Positions 19,201-29,126 of a DNA stretch of 64,000 nt are shown in pieces. Made by a program: the position numbers and the translations under genes. A model generated the notes under the pieces. It was not told where the DNA came from. It ran no database searches and saw only the letters and a program-made list of their open reading frames with translations. Location: the NCBI RefSeq assembly GCF_024713945.1, contig NC_134678.1:434001-498000 (forward strand). The letters are read 5' to 3'. Source of the stretch: Dermatophagoides farinae (taxonomy: Eukaryota; Arthropoda; Arachnida; Sarcoptiformes; Pyroglyphidae). Position 1 is the first letter of the stretch. Each line of letters starts with the position of its first letter.

Positions 19201-21292
19201 GTCCATAACACCATACAGATCTAGGTTGTATAAATTTTTTTTTTGGTGCAAAAAGAATTTACAGGTGTCGAACCAGTGAGAAAAAAAACGTGGCTTGAAA
19301 TATATTGAATCAGTTATCTTAATCAATTTTTTTTTCTGCCAACTAGCAAGATAGCAAGAATGTGAAGAGAGACAAAAGAAATTTTTTTTCACATTTTCTT
19401 ACACGACAAAATTCACTACAAAAACCTAAAGAAAATTTGTATTTTGGACATTCAAAGATTGGCATGCGTAAAACATGTTTTGTGAGTATGTGATTGCATA
19501 ATCTTCATCATACAGAATTCTCTAAACGACAAAAATGAAATTTGTCCATCTTTCATATGAACGATAAAGCTGGACACCAACAAACGATGACAAATTTTCG
19601 AAATGGAAAAAAAGCTTTTCCACTACTACTATCATTATCCATTGTGGAACACAATGGGCAATACAACAAATACCCACATCATCATCATATGTGAAACGAT
19701 AAAACGAATTTTTTTCTCGAACAAAAATGGTAGCAATAATGATAATATATAATACATGCACATGGAAAAAAAGAATCATCGAGCATCAGAAAGAAAAAAA
19801 ACGAGCCTAAATCATCAAGAAAAAAAGCTAGGCTTTCTATGGTTCCAAACACACACACACACACAATGGTCACAATGGTAACAAGACATCAGAAAAAAGT
19901 CCCCATTTCATCATCATTTATTATTTCCAAGCCTCCCCCTTCCACACTTTTCACCAACTAGATCCAAAAAAGAAACTAGAGACTAAGGCAAACGAAAAAT
20001 TTGATGGCACACAAAAAAAAATACTAGGATGCATTTGCGTGTATGAGTTTTGTACATTCGTTCGCTCGTTCGTTTGTTAGTTTCATTTCATTTTATTCGT
20101 TTCATTTTCATTCTATCGTTCTCTCTCAGTTCGTTTGTGCTTTCACATTTTTTTTCTCCATGTCTCTCTAATATTCTGTGTGTGTGTGTGTTCATTGCCT
20201 AGAAGAAGAAGAAAAAAAAACGAATAAAACTAATGTCAATATTTACCCAAGTTTTCAATGGTGATGATGATGATGATGATGATGATGATGTTGATGGTTA
20301 TATTGATGATGGCGATGGTGAATGGTGATGGCGTATAAGACCTTCCCAATGGGCGAAAATAGGCAAAAAAAAATTTTTTTTTCTCGTTTCTCGTCATCAT
20401 AATCATCAATGTTGTCGTCAAATGTTTCGGTTGATATTTCTCTTATTATACATACACAGAGCACACAGCAAAGCACAAAACATACAAGCACAATAAATAG
20501 CGTGTGTGCATGTTTTGATAGTATTTTCTGGTGTCCAAAAAAAAAAAAATTTCCCGAAAAACGAGAAAAAAATTTCTTGATGACAACGACAACTTTTTTT
20601 TGGCCTAGATCGTTTTTTGCTCTCTGATGAATCAAACAAGAAACTTGTGTGTGTGTGTGTGGTTCATTCATTTTAATTTTTTTTTCTCTTTCTCGATTCG
20701 TTGATGATGTTGACGTCGTTGTTGAAGATGATGATGGTTGATGGTTGACATTTTTTTTTATTATTAAAACTTTGTCATCGTCGTTGTTGTTGTCACTTTC
20801 ATTGATGTTGTTTTTTCTCATGGCGACATGTACAAAAAAAGTGATGGAATTTTTTCCTTCACGAATCAATTGGATTTCTCGGTATAAAAAAAAACCTCGA
20901 ATCGGATTTCCGTTAAAAAATGTCTCAGTTATCAATGACTTGTTTTCACGAAAATTCAATTCCAATTTGATGATGATGACGAGGAACATGGTGGTAATGG
21001 CAGCCATGACCAATTAGGTTTTGTTTTTCTTTTGAATGTCCATTATTATTTTTTTTTCGTTGGCCATCACTCTATTAAAGTGTGTATAAAAATGCGTTTT
21101 TTTGTGTAAAATTGAGTCTTTTGAATCATTTTCATCATCATCATCAATCGATTGATTGGCCTTTTTAAATTTGATTTGTTATCAGAGTTGGCCACACACA
21201 CACACAAACAATGAAATTGAATACAAATCAATCACACAATAGTCTACAAATTGATGATGATGATGTTCAATTGATGTGATTAGAATACAATA

Positions 21293-21319
21293 AAGAGAGA
21301 GAGAGAGAGAGAGAGAGAG
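21293..21319. repeat. (GA)n microsatellite
   Basis: Run of about 13 GA units. Confidence 0.9.
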
Positions 21320-22591
21320 GATCATTGTGTGTATAGGCCAATAAAATTTTTTCTCTCTCTATTGTTGTTACTGTAGATGACGATGAATCAAAACATATGT
21401 GCATCATATCAAAAACGGTGTGCTGGAGGTGGTGGTGGGGGGAAATAAACTCTCAACCCGACGGATATAATGCGTGCGTGTTTTTGTATGGGTGATCCAT
21501 AACGATCCATAATATATCGTACGTGTAACCAAGTAGTTGTAGCGTGTTACAATACAGTACAACACAACAATAGGTCAAACAACAATATGAATATGTTTTC
21601 ATGGGTTTTTTTTTCTTTTGTTGAGCCCCTGAACCTCCGTTTGCCGATTATTCAATTTCCAATCTATGATTCGATTCGATTGTCATCATCATCACGATAA
21701 TCATAAATTGAGACCAGAATCATCATCATATAATAATGTCACGCAATAGATTGACAATCAACTAGAGAGAGATAGAGAAAATGAAAGAGAAACAAAAAAG
21801 TTAATCAAGATTATTACAATTAAATCATCATTATTATCATTGACAATTCTAATCTATTAAATGGATAAAAAAGAAAAAAATATCCCAATATTTATGATCA
21901 TTGGACACACACACACACGCAAATAAAATTCATTATCATTATGCTATCGTTCTCACATGATGAATGTCTATCAGTTTCATTGAAAAAAATAATGCTTTTT
22001 TCTATCTAGTAGAATCATAAATTAAAAAAATTCTGGATTCAAATCGGAATAGAACCGAAATTGAAATTGCGAAATAGGAAACATGAATGAAAACACACAC
22101 ATACACTGATTCAATTCAATTCTTTTCCTCATCATTTATGGAGATTAAGTGATGAAAATATTTAGGAACCCATATTGTATGTGTGTGTGTGTGTATTACA
22201 GAGATTTATATGATGATGATGATGATAGTATCCATATGGGTACAAAACAAAGAATAATGTCAATCATCATCATCATGAATGAATGAGAATCATATTCAAA
22301 CTTACACTTTAGTCGTAGACGATGAATCGAATCAATGATCGTCGAATAATAATAATAATAATCTTCTTTCACATTCATGAATTTTTTTTTGTTTTTCGGA
22401 AATCACTGCTAAAAATGGATCTGTGAATTTGAATTGGTAGATGACATCAATATAACCCTCATCCGTACATTATCCAGCTATAATATTCGTCGATGATAGG
22501 ACATAAGGCGCTAAATGGTTGTCGTCAACATTTTATTATGATCTGAAAAGACAAAACAGAAACTTAAATCTACTATTTAATACTTTGTACG

Positions 22592-22592
<1 letters not shown>

Positions 22593-22623
<31 letters not shown>

Positions 22624-22704
22624 CTGTGTCTGGTGGTGTTTCAGGATCACCCACCATCAATGACCAGATTAATATTTGGTCTCTCTCTCTCTCTCTCTCT
22701 CTCT
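22593..22704. repeat. Paired (TG)15 and (CT)12 microsatellites
   Basis: A (TG)n run at 22593-22622 is followed 58 bases later by a (CT)n run at 22681-22704. The pair lies just downstream, in transcription terms, of the candidate minus-strand membrane-protein gene. Confidence 0.9.
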
Positions 22705-22747
22705 TGATCTTTTTTTTCAAATGTATAGCACAGGATATATATTAAAT

Positions 22748-23397
22748 TCAGGCAAAAAAATTTAAATGGCCAGATGAGTGTGTATTTGTTTCAAAAGAAT
22801 ATGATGATGATGATGATCTGATTATAACAAAATGGATGATGATGATAATGACACCCTGCCACACACACACAAACACACATTAGGATGATTTTTAATGAAT
22901 GCAAAATCACGCTTCAAATCACTTACATACATTGACAATGGAGAATGGAAAACAACAATTTTGTCATTATCCAATGTCCAGTATTTTTGTGTGCAATCGA
23001 CAATAATATCAGGATGCACGGCACAATAAATCAGGTGAATAACAAATTCGATAGTGATGACATTGATGATGAAAGAAAATCCTATCCAATTGAAAGAATT
23101 ATCACGGATATATAAAAGTACAAAAATGAATGATGATGGAATTATTGTTATTGAATATATGACATACTTGAAACAAAAAAAAAAAAAAAAAACAGGATTC
23201 TTTCCAAAAATTCTATGGATCCAACAAATAATAAATGGTAACGACAAGTTTTTTTTCATTGGTTGTTGTTGTTTGAATGAGAATCCTTGATCCGTGTTTT
23301 TTCATTCGAGTGATTTTTGTTACATCAAAATGAAAATTGGGGCCAATTTCATCGCATCATCGATCAAACATCGACAGCAACCCATCATTTTCGTCAT
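22748..23397 (-). CDS. Candidate small four-pass membrane protein, multi-exon
   Basis: Not recognised as a known family. The best-supported part is an 80-codon exon (23166-22927) with a T18 tract plus TTTCAAG as acceptor and GTAAGT as donor. A 71-base intron (22926-22856, ending GGCAG) leads in phase to a terminal exon 22855-22748 that reads 35 residues to TGA. The large exon has two hydrophobic segments (about residues 1-20 and 28-50), then a loop with HPDIIVDCTQKYW. The terminal exon starts with a third one (GVIIIIIHFVII). Upstream, an ATG at 23397 opens MTKMMGCCRCLIDDAMKLAP followed by IFIL and a GTAACA donor at 23323, which would supply a first membrane segment and a Cys-rich palmitoylation-like start. 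The join of this first exon to the 80-codon exon is out of phase by my reading, so a tiny exon or another start is needed. Divergent from GTF2E2. Confidence 0.5.
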
Positions 23398-24015
23398 TAT
23401 TGGTGATGATAATTTTCTAGCGAACAAAAAAAAACCCGAATACATTTGCATTTGACACAATACAACTAAAAAAGAGAAAGAGAAAAAATAAAACATTTCA
23501 ACTTAATTAAAATGTAAATCCGATTTCAATTTTTTTTTATTTTGAAAAAATAGAATAGGAATTGAACAAAACATTCAATGTCGATTTGTGTGTGTATGTG
23601 TGTCTAACCTTTGGAAATGATGCTGGTGGTGGTGGTTCATGGATGAATGATTTGCCAGAATAACAAAAAAAAATGACCAGCAATAAATAAATGAAAAAAA
23701 TGTAAAAAACTTTTTTTTTTGGATGACAAAGTTTTTGAAATAAAACAGAATTTGAAATTGAAAAAAAAATTTGAATAAAAAAGAATTTTCGAACAAAAGG
23801 AAATTATCGAACACAAAAAAAATTGAGCGGCAAATAACAATTTTTATTGCCATCTCGTGGCCAGAATGCACATCATTTTTTTGTGGAATACTGCATTTAT
23901 GAACAACATGTGTGTGTGTTTGTGTTTGTTGACGAAATATTTTTCTGGATTTATTTTGTTTCAAAGTTTTTTTTTTGGCCAAGGTTTCTAAAAAAATAAA
24001 TAACCAAAATACAAC
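23398..24015. other. Intergenic region between candidate membrane gene and GTF2E2
   Basis: About 620 AT-rich bases separating two divergent starts; it probably holds both promoters. It contains poly-A/T tracts, a CA-type repeat and the CTCF-like motif at 23847-23863. Confidence 0.6.
23847..23863 (-). promoter_or_regulatory. CTCF-like motif upstream of GTF2E2
   Basis: On the minus strand it reads TGGCCACGAGATGGCAA, close to the general CTCF consensus CCASYAGRKGGCR. It lies about 150 bases before the GTF2E2 start, at the border between the gene-poor left part and the dense gene block. Binding is inferred from the motif only. Confidence 0.35.
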
Positions 24016-24888
24016 ATGGATCAATTGAAAAAAGAACGTGAATTATTTATGAAAAAAGCATTCGCATTGCCTGTGATTGAAAAACGTAAACAACAAGATG
24101 ATAATGTTAATGATAAACATTCCGCTCAAAATGATTCGAAAAGAAAAAGATTCGATTCATCGTCAACTTCATCGACAGCTAGTTCCAGAGATTTTTTTCC
24201 CACCAAATCATCCGTACCGCTGCATAATTTTTCCATTCTAACTAAAATTGTCAATTCAATGAAAGATCGTTATCTGAATGGTGATTCTGAAGCATTGACA
24301 TTCGATGAATTATTAGATGAAACGAATCAATTGGATTTAAGTGGCCGACAAAAACAATGGCTCTTAACCGAAGCATTGCCAAATAATCCACGTATAACCA
24401 TCACAGAGGATGCTAAATATGCCTATAAACCAATATTCAATATAAGAGATCGAAAATCATTGATACGATTGTTGGAAAGATATGATTCCCGTGGCCTCGG
24501 CGCAATCGCCTATGAAGATATTAAAGAATCATTGCCAAATGCTGATAGAATTATAAAATTTTTGGCAGAAAAAAATCAACTAATCGTTATTACAAGACCA
24601 GTGGACAAGAAGAAAATTTTATTCATTAATAATCTATCATTAAGTTTTAATGTTGACGAAGAATTTCAAAAAGCATGGCGTTCAATCGCAGTGGAAGGAA
24701 TGGATGAAACAAAGATTGAAGAATATCTTAAAAATCATGGCATTAGTTCAATGCAAGATATGAACATACGGAAATCATCGATGCCTAAACAGAAACGTAA
24801 AGACCATGTAAAACGGAAATCAAATTTCCGTAAATTGAACAACCATTTGGATGGTTTATTGGAAGATTATAGTGATAAACAAACATAG
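24016..24888 (+). CDS. GTF2E2: General transcription factor IIE subunit 2 (TFIIE-beta)
   Basis: A 290-residue protein, almost the same length as human TFIIE-beta (291). It acts in the nucleus in the RNA polymerase II pre-initiation complex, where TFIIE recruits TFIIH and helps open promoters. After a Lys/Ser-rich head, residues about 73-150 (LTKIVNSMKDRYLNGD, then WLLTEALPNNPRI) match the core winged-helix region, followed by a second winged-helix region (YDSRGLGAIAYEDIKESLPN) and a basic tail (KQKRKDHVKRK). The gene is a single exon; ATG at 24016 gives the family-like N-terminus MDQLKKERELFMKKA. It converges on PEX3 with 113 bases between stop codons. Confidence 0.93.
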   Translation: MDQLKKERELFMKKAFALPVIEKRKQQDDNVNDKHSAQNDSKRKRFDSSSTSSTASSRDFFPTKSSVPLHNFSILTKIVNSMKDRYLNGDSEALTFDELLDETNQLDLSGRQKQWLLTEALPNNPRITITEDAKYAYKPIFNIRDRKSLIRLLERYDSRGLGAIAYEDIKESLPNADRIIKFLAEKNQLIVITRPVDKKKILFINNLSLSFNVDEEFQKAWRSIAVEGMDETKIEEYLKNHGISSMQDMNIRKSSMPKQKRKDHVKRKSNFRKLNNHLDGLLEDYSDKQT

Positions 24889-25001
24889 AACAAAAATGTT
24901 TTGTTTTTCATCACATTCAAATAATAACTCTATGGATGGCTAATTTGTGATTATTTTGTTTAATATTCGGTCCTTTAAGTAGAAATATAAATCGATCATC
25001 A

Positions 25002-26365
25002 TCAGTCAATAGTTGATAAACCAATGTTTTTACGTGTTGGCATTTCATTACAGAATGCTTCATAAATATTTGCAGCGAAACACGTTAGACTATCGGAACA
25101 AAGTAAAAATTGTACAAGTAATGCATTACGATTTCGTTTTTCATTTTCACAAAATTCTGATGATCGATTATCGTTTCTGCTGCTGCTATTGGCATTGTTA
25201 TTATCATCAGAATCATTTTGATGTACTTGTTGCCATATCAATGGTAACAGTTTAATCAACACAACATTAATCTGATGTGGATTGATGAATTGTCTTGATT
25301 CCATTGTTTGTTGTGAATTTTGTTGCTGTTCAAATTGAATGAAACATTCGTTAATAAAATCAAAAAGATTTGAATAACCAATATCGATACAATTTTCCAT
25401 GACTGTACGAAAATCTGACAATTTTGTTATATCGATCATTTCGTCAATAAATTTTGAACATGCTTTATATTCATTCAACAATTTGCATTTTACAGCATTT
25501 TCATCATCTGCGATTGATCCATCATCAGTGGATGAATTTTGTCGTTGTTGTTGCTGTTGTTGGTCACAATGACGATAAACATGTAAAACATTTTCTTCAA
25601 TCAAACATTCGAATGATTCATTCCAATTGGATTTGATTTCATTCAAATTTTTCAACACATCCTTCAACGTTACTTTATCAGTGATTTTAAGATTGTGAAA
25701 TGATTTTTTCACCAAATTTCTTACAATACCCACTAGATGTTCAATACCTTTTTGGTGAAAATTTTCCAATAAACCAATAAACATATAATAACGTGATGTA
25801 GTATCTTTAAGCAATGAATTTCCATCACTCATTGTTGATGATTTATTGATTTGATTTTCATGATACATGACACCGGAAATCATTGACAATTGTACACGAA
25901 GATAGGTGATGAAAAATGCAATGGCATAAATTTCGGCAACAATATAGGTGAATATTTCCACTTTTAATTCTTCATAATATTTCAATTGTTCCGATGGTGA
26001 CTATGGATAGATTGGAAAAAAAAATTTCAGATTCGAAAAAGAAAAATTGAATATATACTCACCACATTATTCGATTGTGCTTCTTTGATTTTATTCAACA
26101 GCTGTACAATGTTGAACATTTCTTTTAATTTTCTTATTATCAATCGAAATTGTTTATTGGCCATATTATTACCAATGGCCAATGAATCATCGAAATAGGT
26201 GCCTTTTTTTCGTATCTCGGACACAAAATTTCGTGATTGTGAATGTTGCCATTGTTGTTCAAAATTGGAACAATATCGCCGTAAACCGATAAAACCAACA
26301 ATGGCGGAAGTGGCGAAAAATATTGATTTTTTATTATTTTTAATAAAATTCCAAGTCGATTGCAT
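25002..26365 (-). CDS. PEX3: Peroxisomal biogenesis factor 3
   Basis: Exons 26365-26063 and 26000-25002, joined across a 62-base intron (donor GTGAGT, acceptor CCATAG) in phase 0, giving about 433 residues (human PEX3 has 373). PEX3 sits in the peroxisomal membrane and docks PEX19 carrying membrane-protein cargo. The start MQSTWNFIKNNKKSIFF is the family N-terminus: a short basic segment followed by a membrane anchor (about residues 12-30). The later segment FFITYLRVQLSMISGVMYHE also matches the family. ATG at 26365 is chosen over the upstream in-frame extension because only it gives the conserved N-terminus. The extra length comes from Gln/Asn/Asp runs in the C-terminal half. Start codons of PEX3 and ACTR10 are divergent and 356 bases apart, which suggests a shared promoter region. 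Confidence 0.88.
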
Positions 26366-26721
26366 TGTCACCGAAAACCAAACGAAAATTTGAGTACACA
26401 ACGAAAAAAAAAAATCAAACAATTAAATGGCGATGACGATGTAATTGGGGAATTTCTTGTTTCTTTCATTCATTGACATGTCACATACACACAATATCTT
26501 GTTGTTGTTGTTGATGTTGTTCTTATAAGAAAAAAAAATAATGGGATGTGCCTGATCATCATTATCATCACAAATCACACAACAGGTTGGTTGGTTGTGA
26601 ATTGATCAATTCGAGTATGTCATTTATGAACTGTTCATTTTGTGTGTTTATTTTTCAGAATTTTTTTCTCGATTTAAAAATTTTATATTTGTTTTCATGA
26701 TAAAAAAGAAAAATCATCATC
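26366..26721. promoter_or_regulatory. Likely bidirectional promoter of PEX3 and ACTR10
   Basis: 356 bases between divergent start codons, so both promoters and 5' UTRs must lie here or overlap the genes. A TTTTTCAG at about 26653-26660 could be a 5' UTR splice acceptor for ACTR10. No TATA box is evident. Confidence 0.4.
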
Positions 26722-28000
26722 ATGCCTGTTTATGATAGTTTACAAACGGATAAAAATGCTGTTGTCTTTGAATTTGGTACAGCGTATACAAAGTAAGTGC
26801 AAATGAATGTGTGTTTGGGTTTTCTTTTCGGTTGATCATTTATCATTTAAATCCAGATGCGGTTTTACATCGGAACCTAGTCCAAGAGCAATAATTCCAA
26901 GCCAGATTTATCTGGATTCTATTGATAAGGTTGTCCACATTTTCCAAATTAAAGATGTTGAACTATTGTTACGAACGTTGGAGAAATTCATACAGATGAT
27001 CTATTTCAAATATCTAGCTGCCAATCCAAAAGATAGACGTGTAATTGTTGTTGAATCAATATTTTCGGAGAAAATTTTTCGCCAACAAGTTGCACAAGTA
27101 TTTTTTAAACGATTCGATGTTCCATCACTGTTGTTTGTTCCAAATCATGTTGTCGTCATGGCAACATTGGGCATAAACACTGCATTAGTATTTGATATTG
27201 GCTATGCCGAAGCGATTGCCATACCAATTTTTGAAGGTATCACCATTTTGGATTCAGTACAATTTGCACCATTAGGTGGTAAATCTTTACAGCTTCGTAT
27301 AATGGATGAATTAATACGGCGGAAACCTACATATCGTAAAGATGGCGAAAATGTTGAAATACAACAAGCGACCATAGATGAATCAACATTGGAAGACATT
27401 ATATTTCGTACCTGTTTCGTTACAACATTCGAACGTGGTTCACAATTGGCCCAGCAAAAACTTATGAATAAAGAAGAAGAAGAATCAACCACCGATGATG
27501 GTATCCAATGCGTGATTCGACGACCACCACCATCAGTACGTTATCCATTTGGTGGTAATCAATTTCTACAGATACCCGGTTCATTACGTGAATCTGTATG
27601 TGAAGTTTTATTCGAAATGTATGGTGAAGAACATACATTGGCCACATTGATTATTGATTCAATTCTTAAATGTCCAATGGATTGTCGTCGTCGGCTTGCA
27701 CAGAATATCGTATTGATTGGTGGCACATCAATGATACCGGGCCTAAAACATCGCCTGTACAAAGAAATTGAATATCTGACAACGAAAAGTCAACGTTATA
27801 AACCGGTGAATTTTTCCAATGAATTTCAATTTCATCAATTACCGTGTAAAGAAAATTATGCTAGCTGGTTAGGTGCATCGATTTGGGCTACCTCTGATCT
27901 ATTGACAATGAGATCAATAACGGCTGAACAATTTGCAAGAAATAATGAAACAATAAGTGATTGGTCTAATTTTAATTTTCTAATATCTCCCAACACATGA
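26722..28000 (+). CDS. ACTR10: Actin-related protein 10 (Arp11), dynactin pointed-end subunit
   Basis: Exons 26722-26792 and 26857-28000 around a 64-base intron (GTAAGT...CCAG); 404 residues, close to human ACTR10 (417). It caps the pointed end of the Arp1 filament in dynactin, the dynein adaptor complex. The start contains VVFEFGTAYTKCGFTSEPSP, the actin-fold phosphate-loop region, then VVVESIFSEKIFRQQVAQVF, LVFDIGYAEAIAIPIFEG and the late NIVLIGGTSMIPGLKHRLYK, all typical of Arp10/11. The exon junction splits a Lys codon (AA|A). Its stop lies only 5 bases from the stop of the convergent kinase-like gene, so the two 3' ends overlap. Confidence 0.92.
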
Positions 28001-28005
28001 ATGAT

Positions 28006-28986
28006 TTATTTATTAAACCACGAATTTTTCAATAATGAATTTGTCGATAATCTTTTATTGACATCATATTCCATTGTTTTTGTCAGACAATTTTTTGCTT
28101 CATCTGTTAATTTAGTACGGCTTTTAAATTGCAGACCTTTTTGTTTATCATCTGGTTTTACATGCGGTATAAATGGTAGACTATTCGTTAGTACGATGTA
28201 AAGACAGACACCAAAACTCCATATGTCTGCTCGGATTGGATCATATGGAATGCGGGCAATAATTTCTGGTGCCAAATATGGTAATGATGTTGCCATTATT
28301 GTTTCGAAATTATTCAGATTATCCACAAGTATCGTATATGTATAATCCGTCAGAACTGGTTGATATTTATCATCGAGAAGAATATTTTCCAATTTAAGAT
28401 TACGATGTGCAATTTTATTCGTATGCATATGATGTAATGCTTTAAGAATCGTTTGGAATAACGCACGTGCTTGTTGTTCATCCAATGGTTTTCGATTATT
28501 CCACGATGATGATGATAAAAATTGTGCTAAATTTCCATGATGATGATAATCGTGTAGAATAAAAAGTGTTGTGCCGGATAAAAACATTTCATAAACACGA
28601 ACTAAACGATCTTCGGTGCCTAATCGATCATATGGTAGACTTCGTTTAATGATTAATGCATAAATTTTTTCCAATTCAGGTTTACTAAAAACTTTTATTG
28701 CAATATATCTCTGTGTTGGATTATGTTTGCCGATAAAAATCTGACCATTTGGACCAATTAATTGATTATTAGCAGTGGTAGTAGCAGTAGTTAATTGAAT
28801 ATTTTTATTTTGTAATTCACTTGCGATTATATTTCGATCAATTAAATCTTTTGGTGATTTTGTTGTCGTTGTCGTCGTATGTAGTTGTGGTGGTGGTGGC
28901 GGCAGGCTACGATATCTACGAAATAAAGCCTTTTGTATGGATAGATAATCATCAGAAGAACGATTTGTTTTATTCGAATCATTCAT
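28006..28986 (-). CDS. Protein kinase-like protein with altered HRD/DFG motifs (TSSK/CAMK-like), probable pseudokinase
   Basis: A 326-residue single-exon frame with a Ser/Thr kinase fold after a 90-residue Pro/Thr-rich head. The beta-3 Lys is present (IAIKVF, K98), as are the APE motif (residues 239-241) and DIWSFG. The catalytic loop, however, reads HRNLKLEN (residues 194-201), with Asn in place of the catalytic Asp, and the DFG motif is DYT (214-216). No Gly-rich loop is obvious. Overall it resembles testis-specific Ser/Thr kinases or the CAMK group, so it is probably a pseudokinase acting as a scaffold, or very weakly active. The frame is intact, which argues against a dead gene. An AATAAA overlaps the stop codon (28008-28013), so its mRNA probably ends inside ACTR10 coding sequence. 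Confidence 0.8.
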   Translation of the reverse strand: MNDSNKTNRSSDDYLSIQKALFRRYRSLPPPPPQLHTTTTTTKSPKDLIDRNIIASELQNKNIQLTTATTTANNQLIGPNGQIFIGKHNPTQRYIAIKVFSKPELEKIYALIIKRSLPYDRLGTEDRLVRVYEMFLSGTTLFILHDYHHHGNLAQFLSSSSWNNRKPLDEQQARALFQTILKALHHMHTNKIAHRNLKLENILLDDKYQPVLTDYTYTILVDNLNNFETIMATSLPYLAPEIIARIPYDPIRADIWSFGVCLYIVLTNSLPFIPHVKPDDKQKGLQFKSRTKLTDEAKNCLTKTMEYDVNKRLSTNSLLKNSWFNK

Positions 28987-29126
28987 TTTTTTTTATACAA
29001 ATTCAATATTTTTTTCTGTTGTTTCGAGTATTTATACATTTTTTTCAATCACAATAAATAAAAAAATTGATGAATTTTACAAAATTAAAAACATCGATCG
29101 ATATTGTTGTTGTTTTAATTGTTGAA

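Larger units (their letters stand above)
7907..22747. other. Gene-poor region of about 15 kb
   Basis: I find no supported gene in this stretch. Every long reading frame is built from microsatellite or homopolymer translation (poly-Phe, CVCV, RERERE, HTHT, poly-Val or poly-Asp from CAT/CAA runs). It holds many CA, CT/GA, CAA, CAT, AATC and TTGG repeats and several inverted repeats. Long non-coding DNA beside a developmental regulator such as FoxA commonly contains enhancers, but no element can be defined from one sequence alone. A few short exons or ncRNAs could be hidden here. Confidence 0.6.

Noticed and set aside
19015-19392. 125-codon minus-strand frame and overlapping plus frame
   Set aside because: Composition is more mixed, but both strands are open over the same stretch, there is no compatible splice partner and no recognisable motif.
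20255-21013. 252-codon minus-strand open frame
   Set aside because: Long, but built of His, Asp/Asn, Ser/Thr and Phe runs translated from ATG/CAT, CAA and poly-T repeats; no domain, no conserved-looking segment and no splice context.
22190-22543. Minus-strand segment after a strong TTGTCTTTTCAG acceptor, with fragments such as FKFTDPFLAVISEKQKKIHE
   Set aside because: All three frames meet a stop within about 30 bases of the acceptor, and the coding-like fragments are in different frames; the candidate membrane gene already ends at 22748, so this is more likely UTR or chance.
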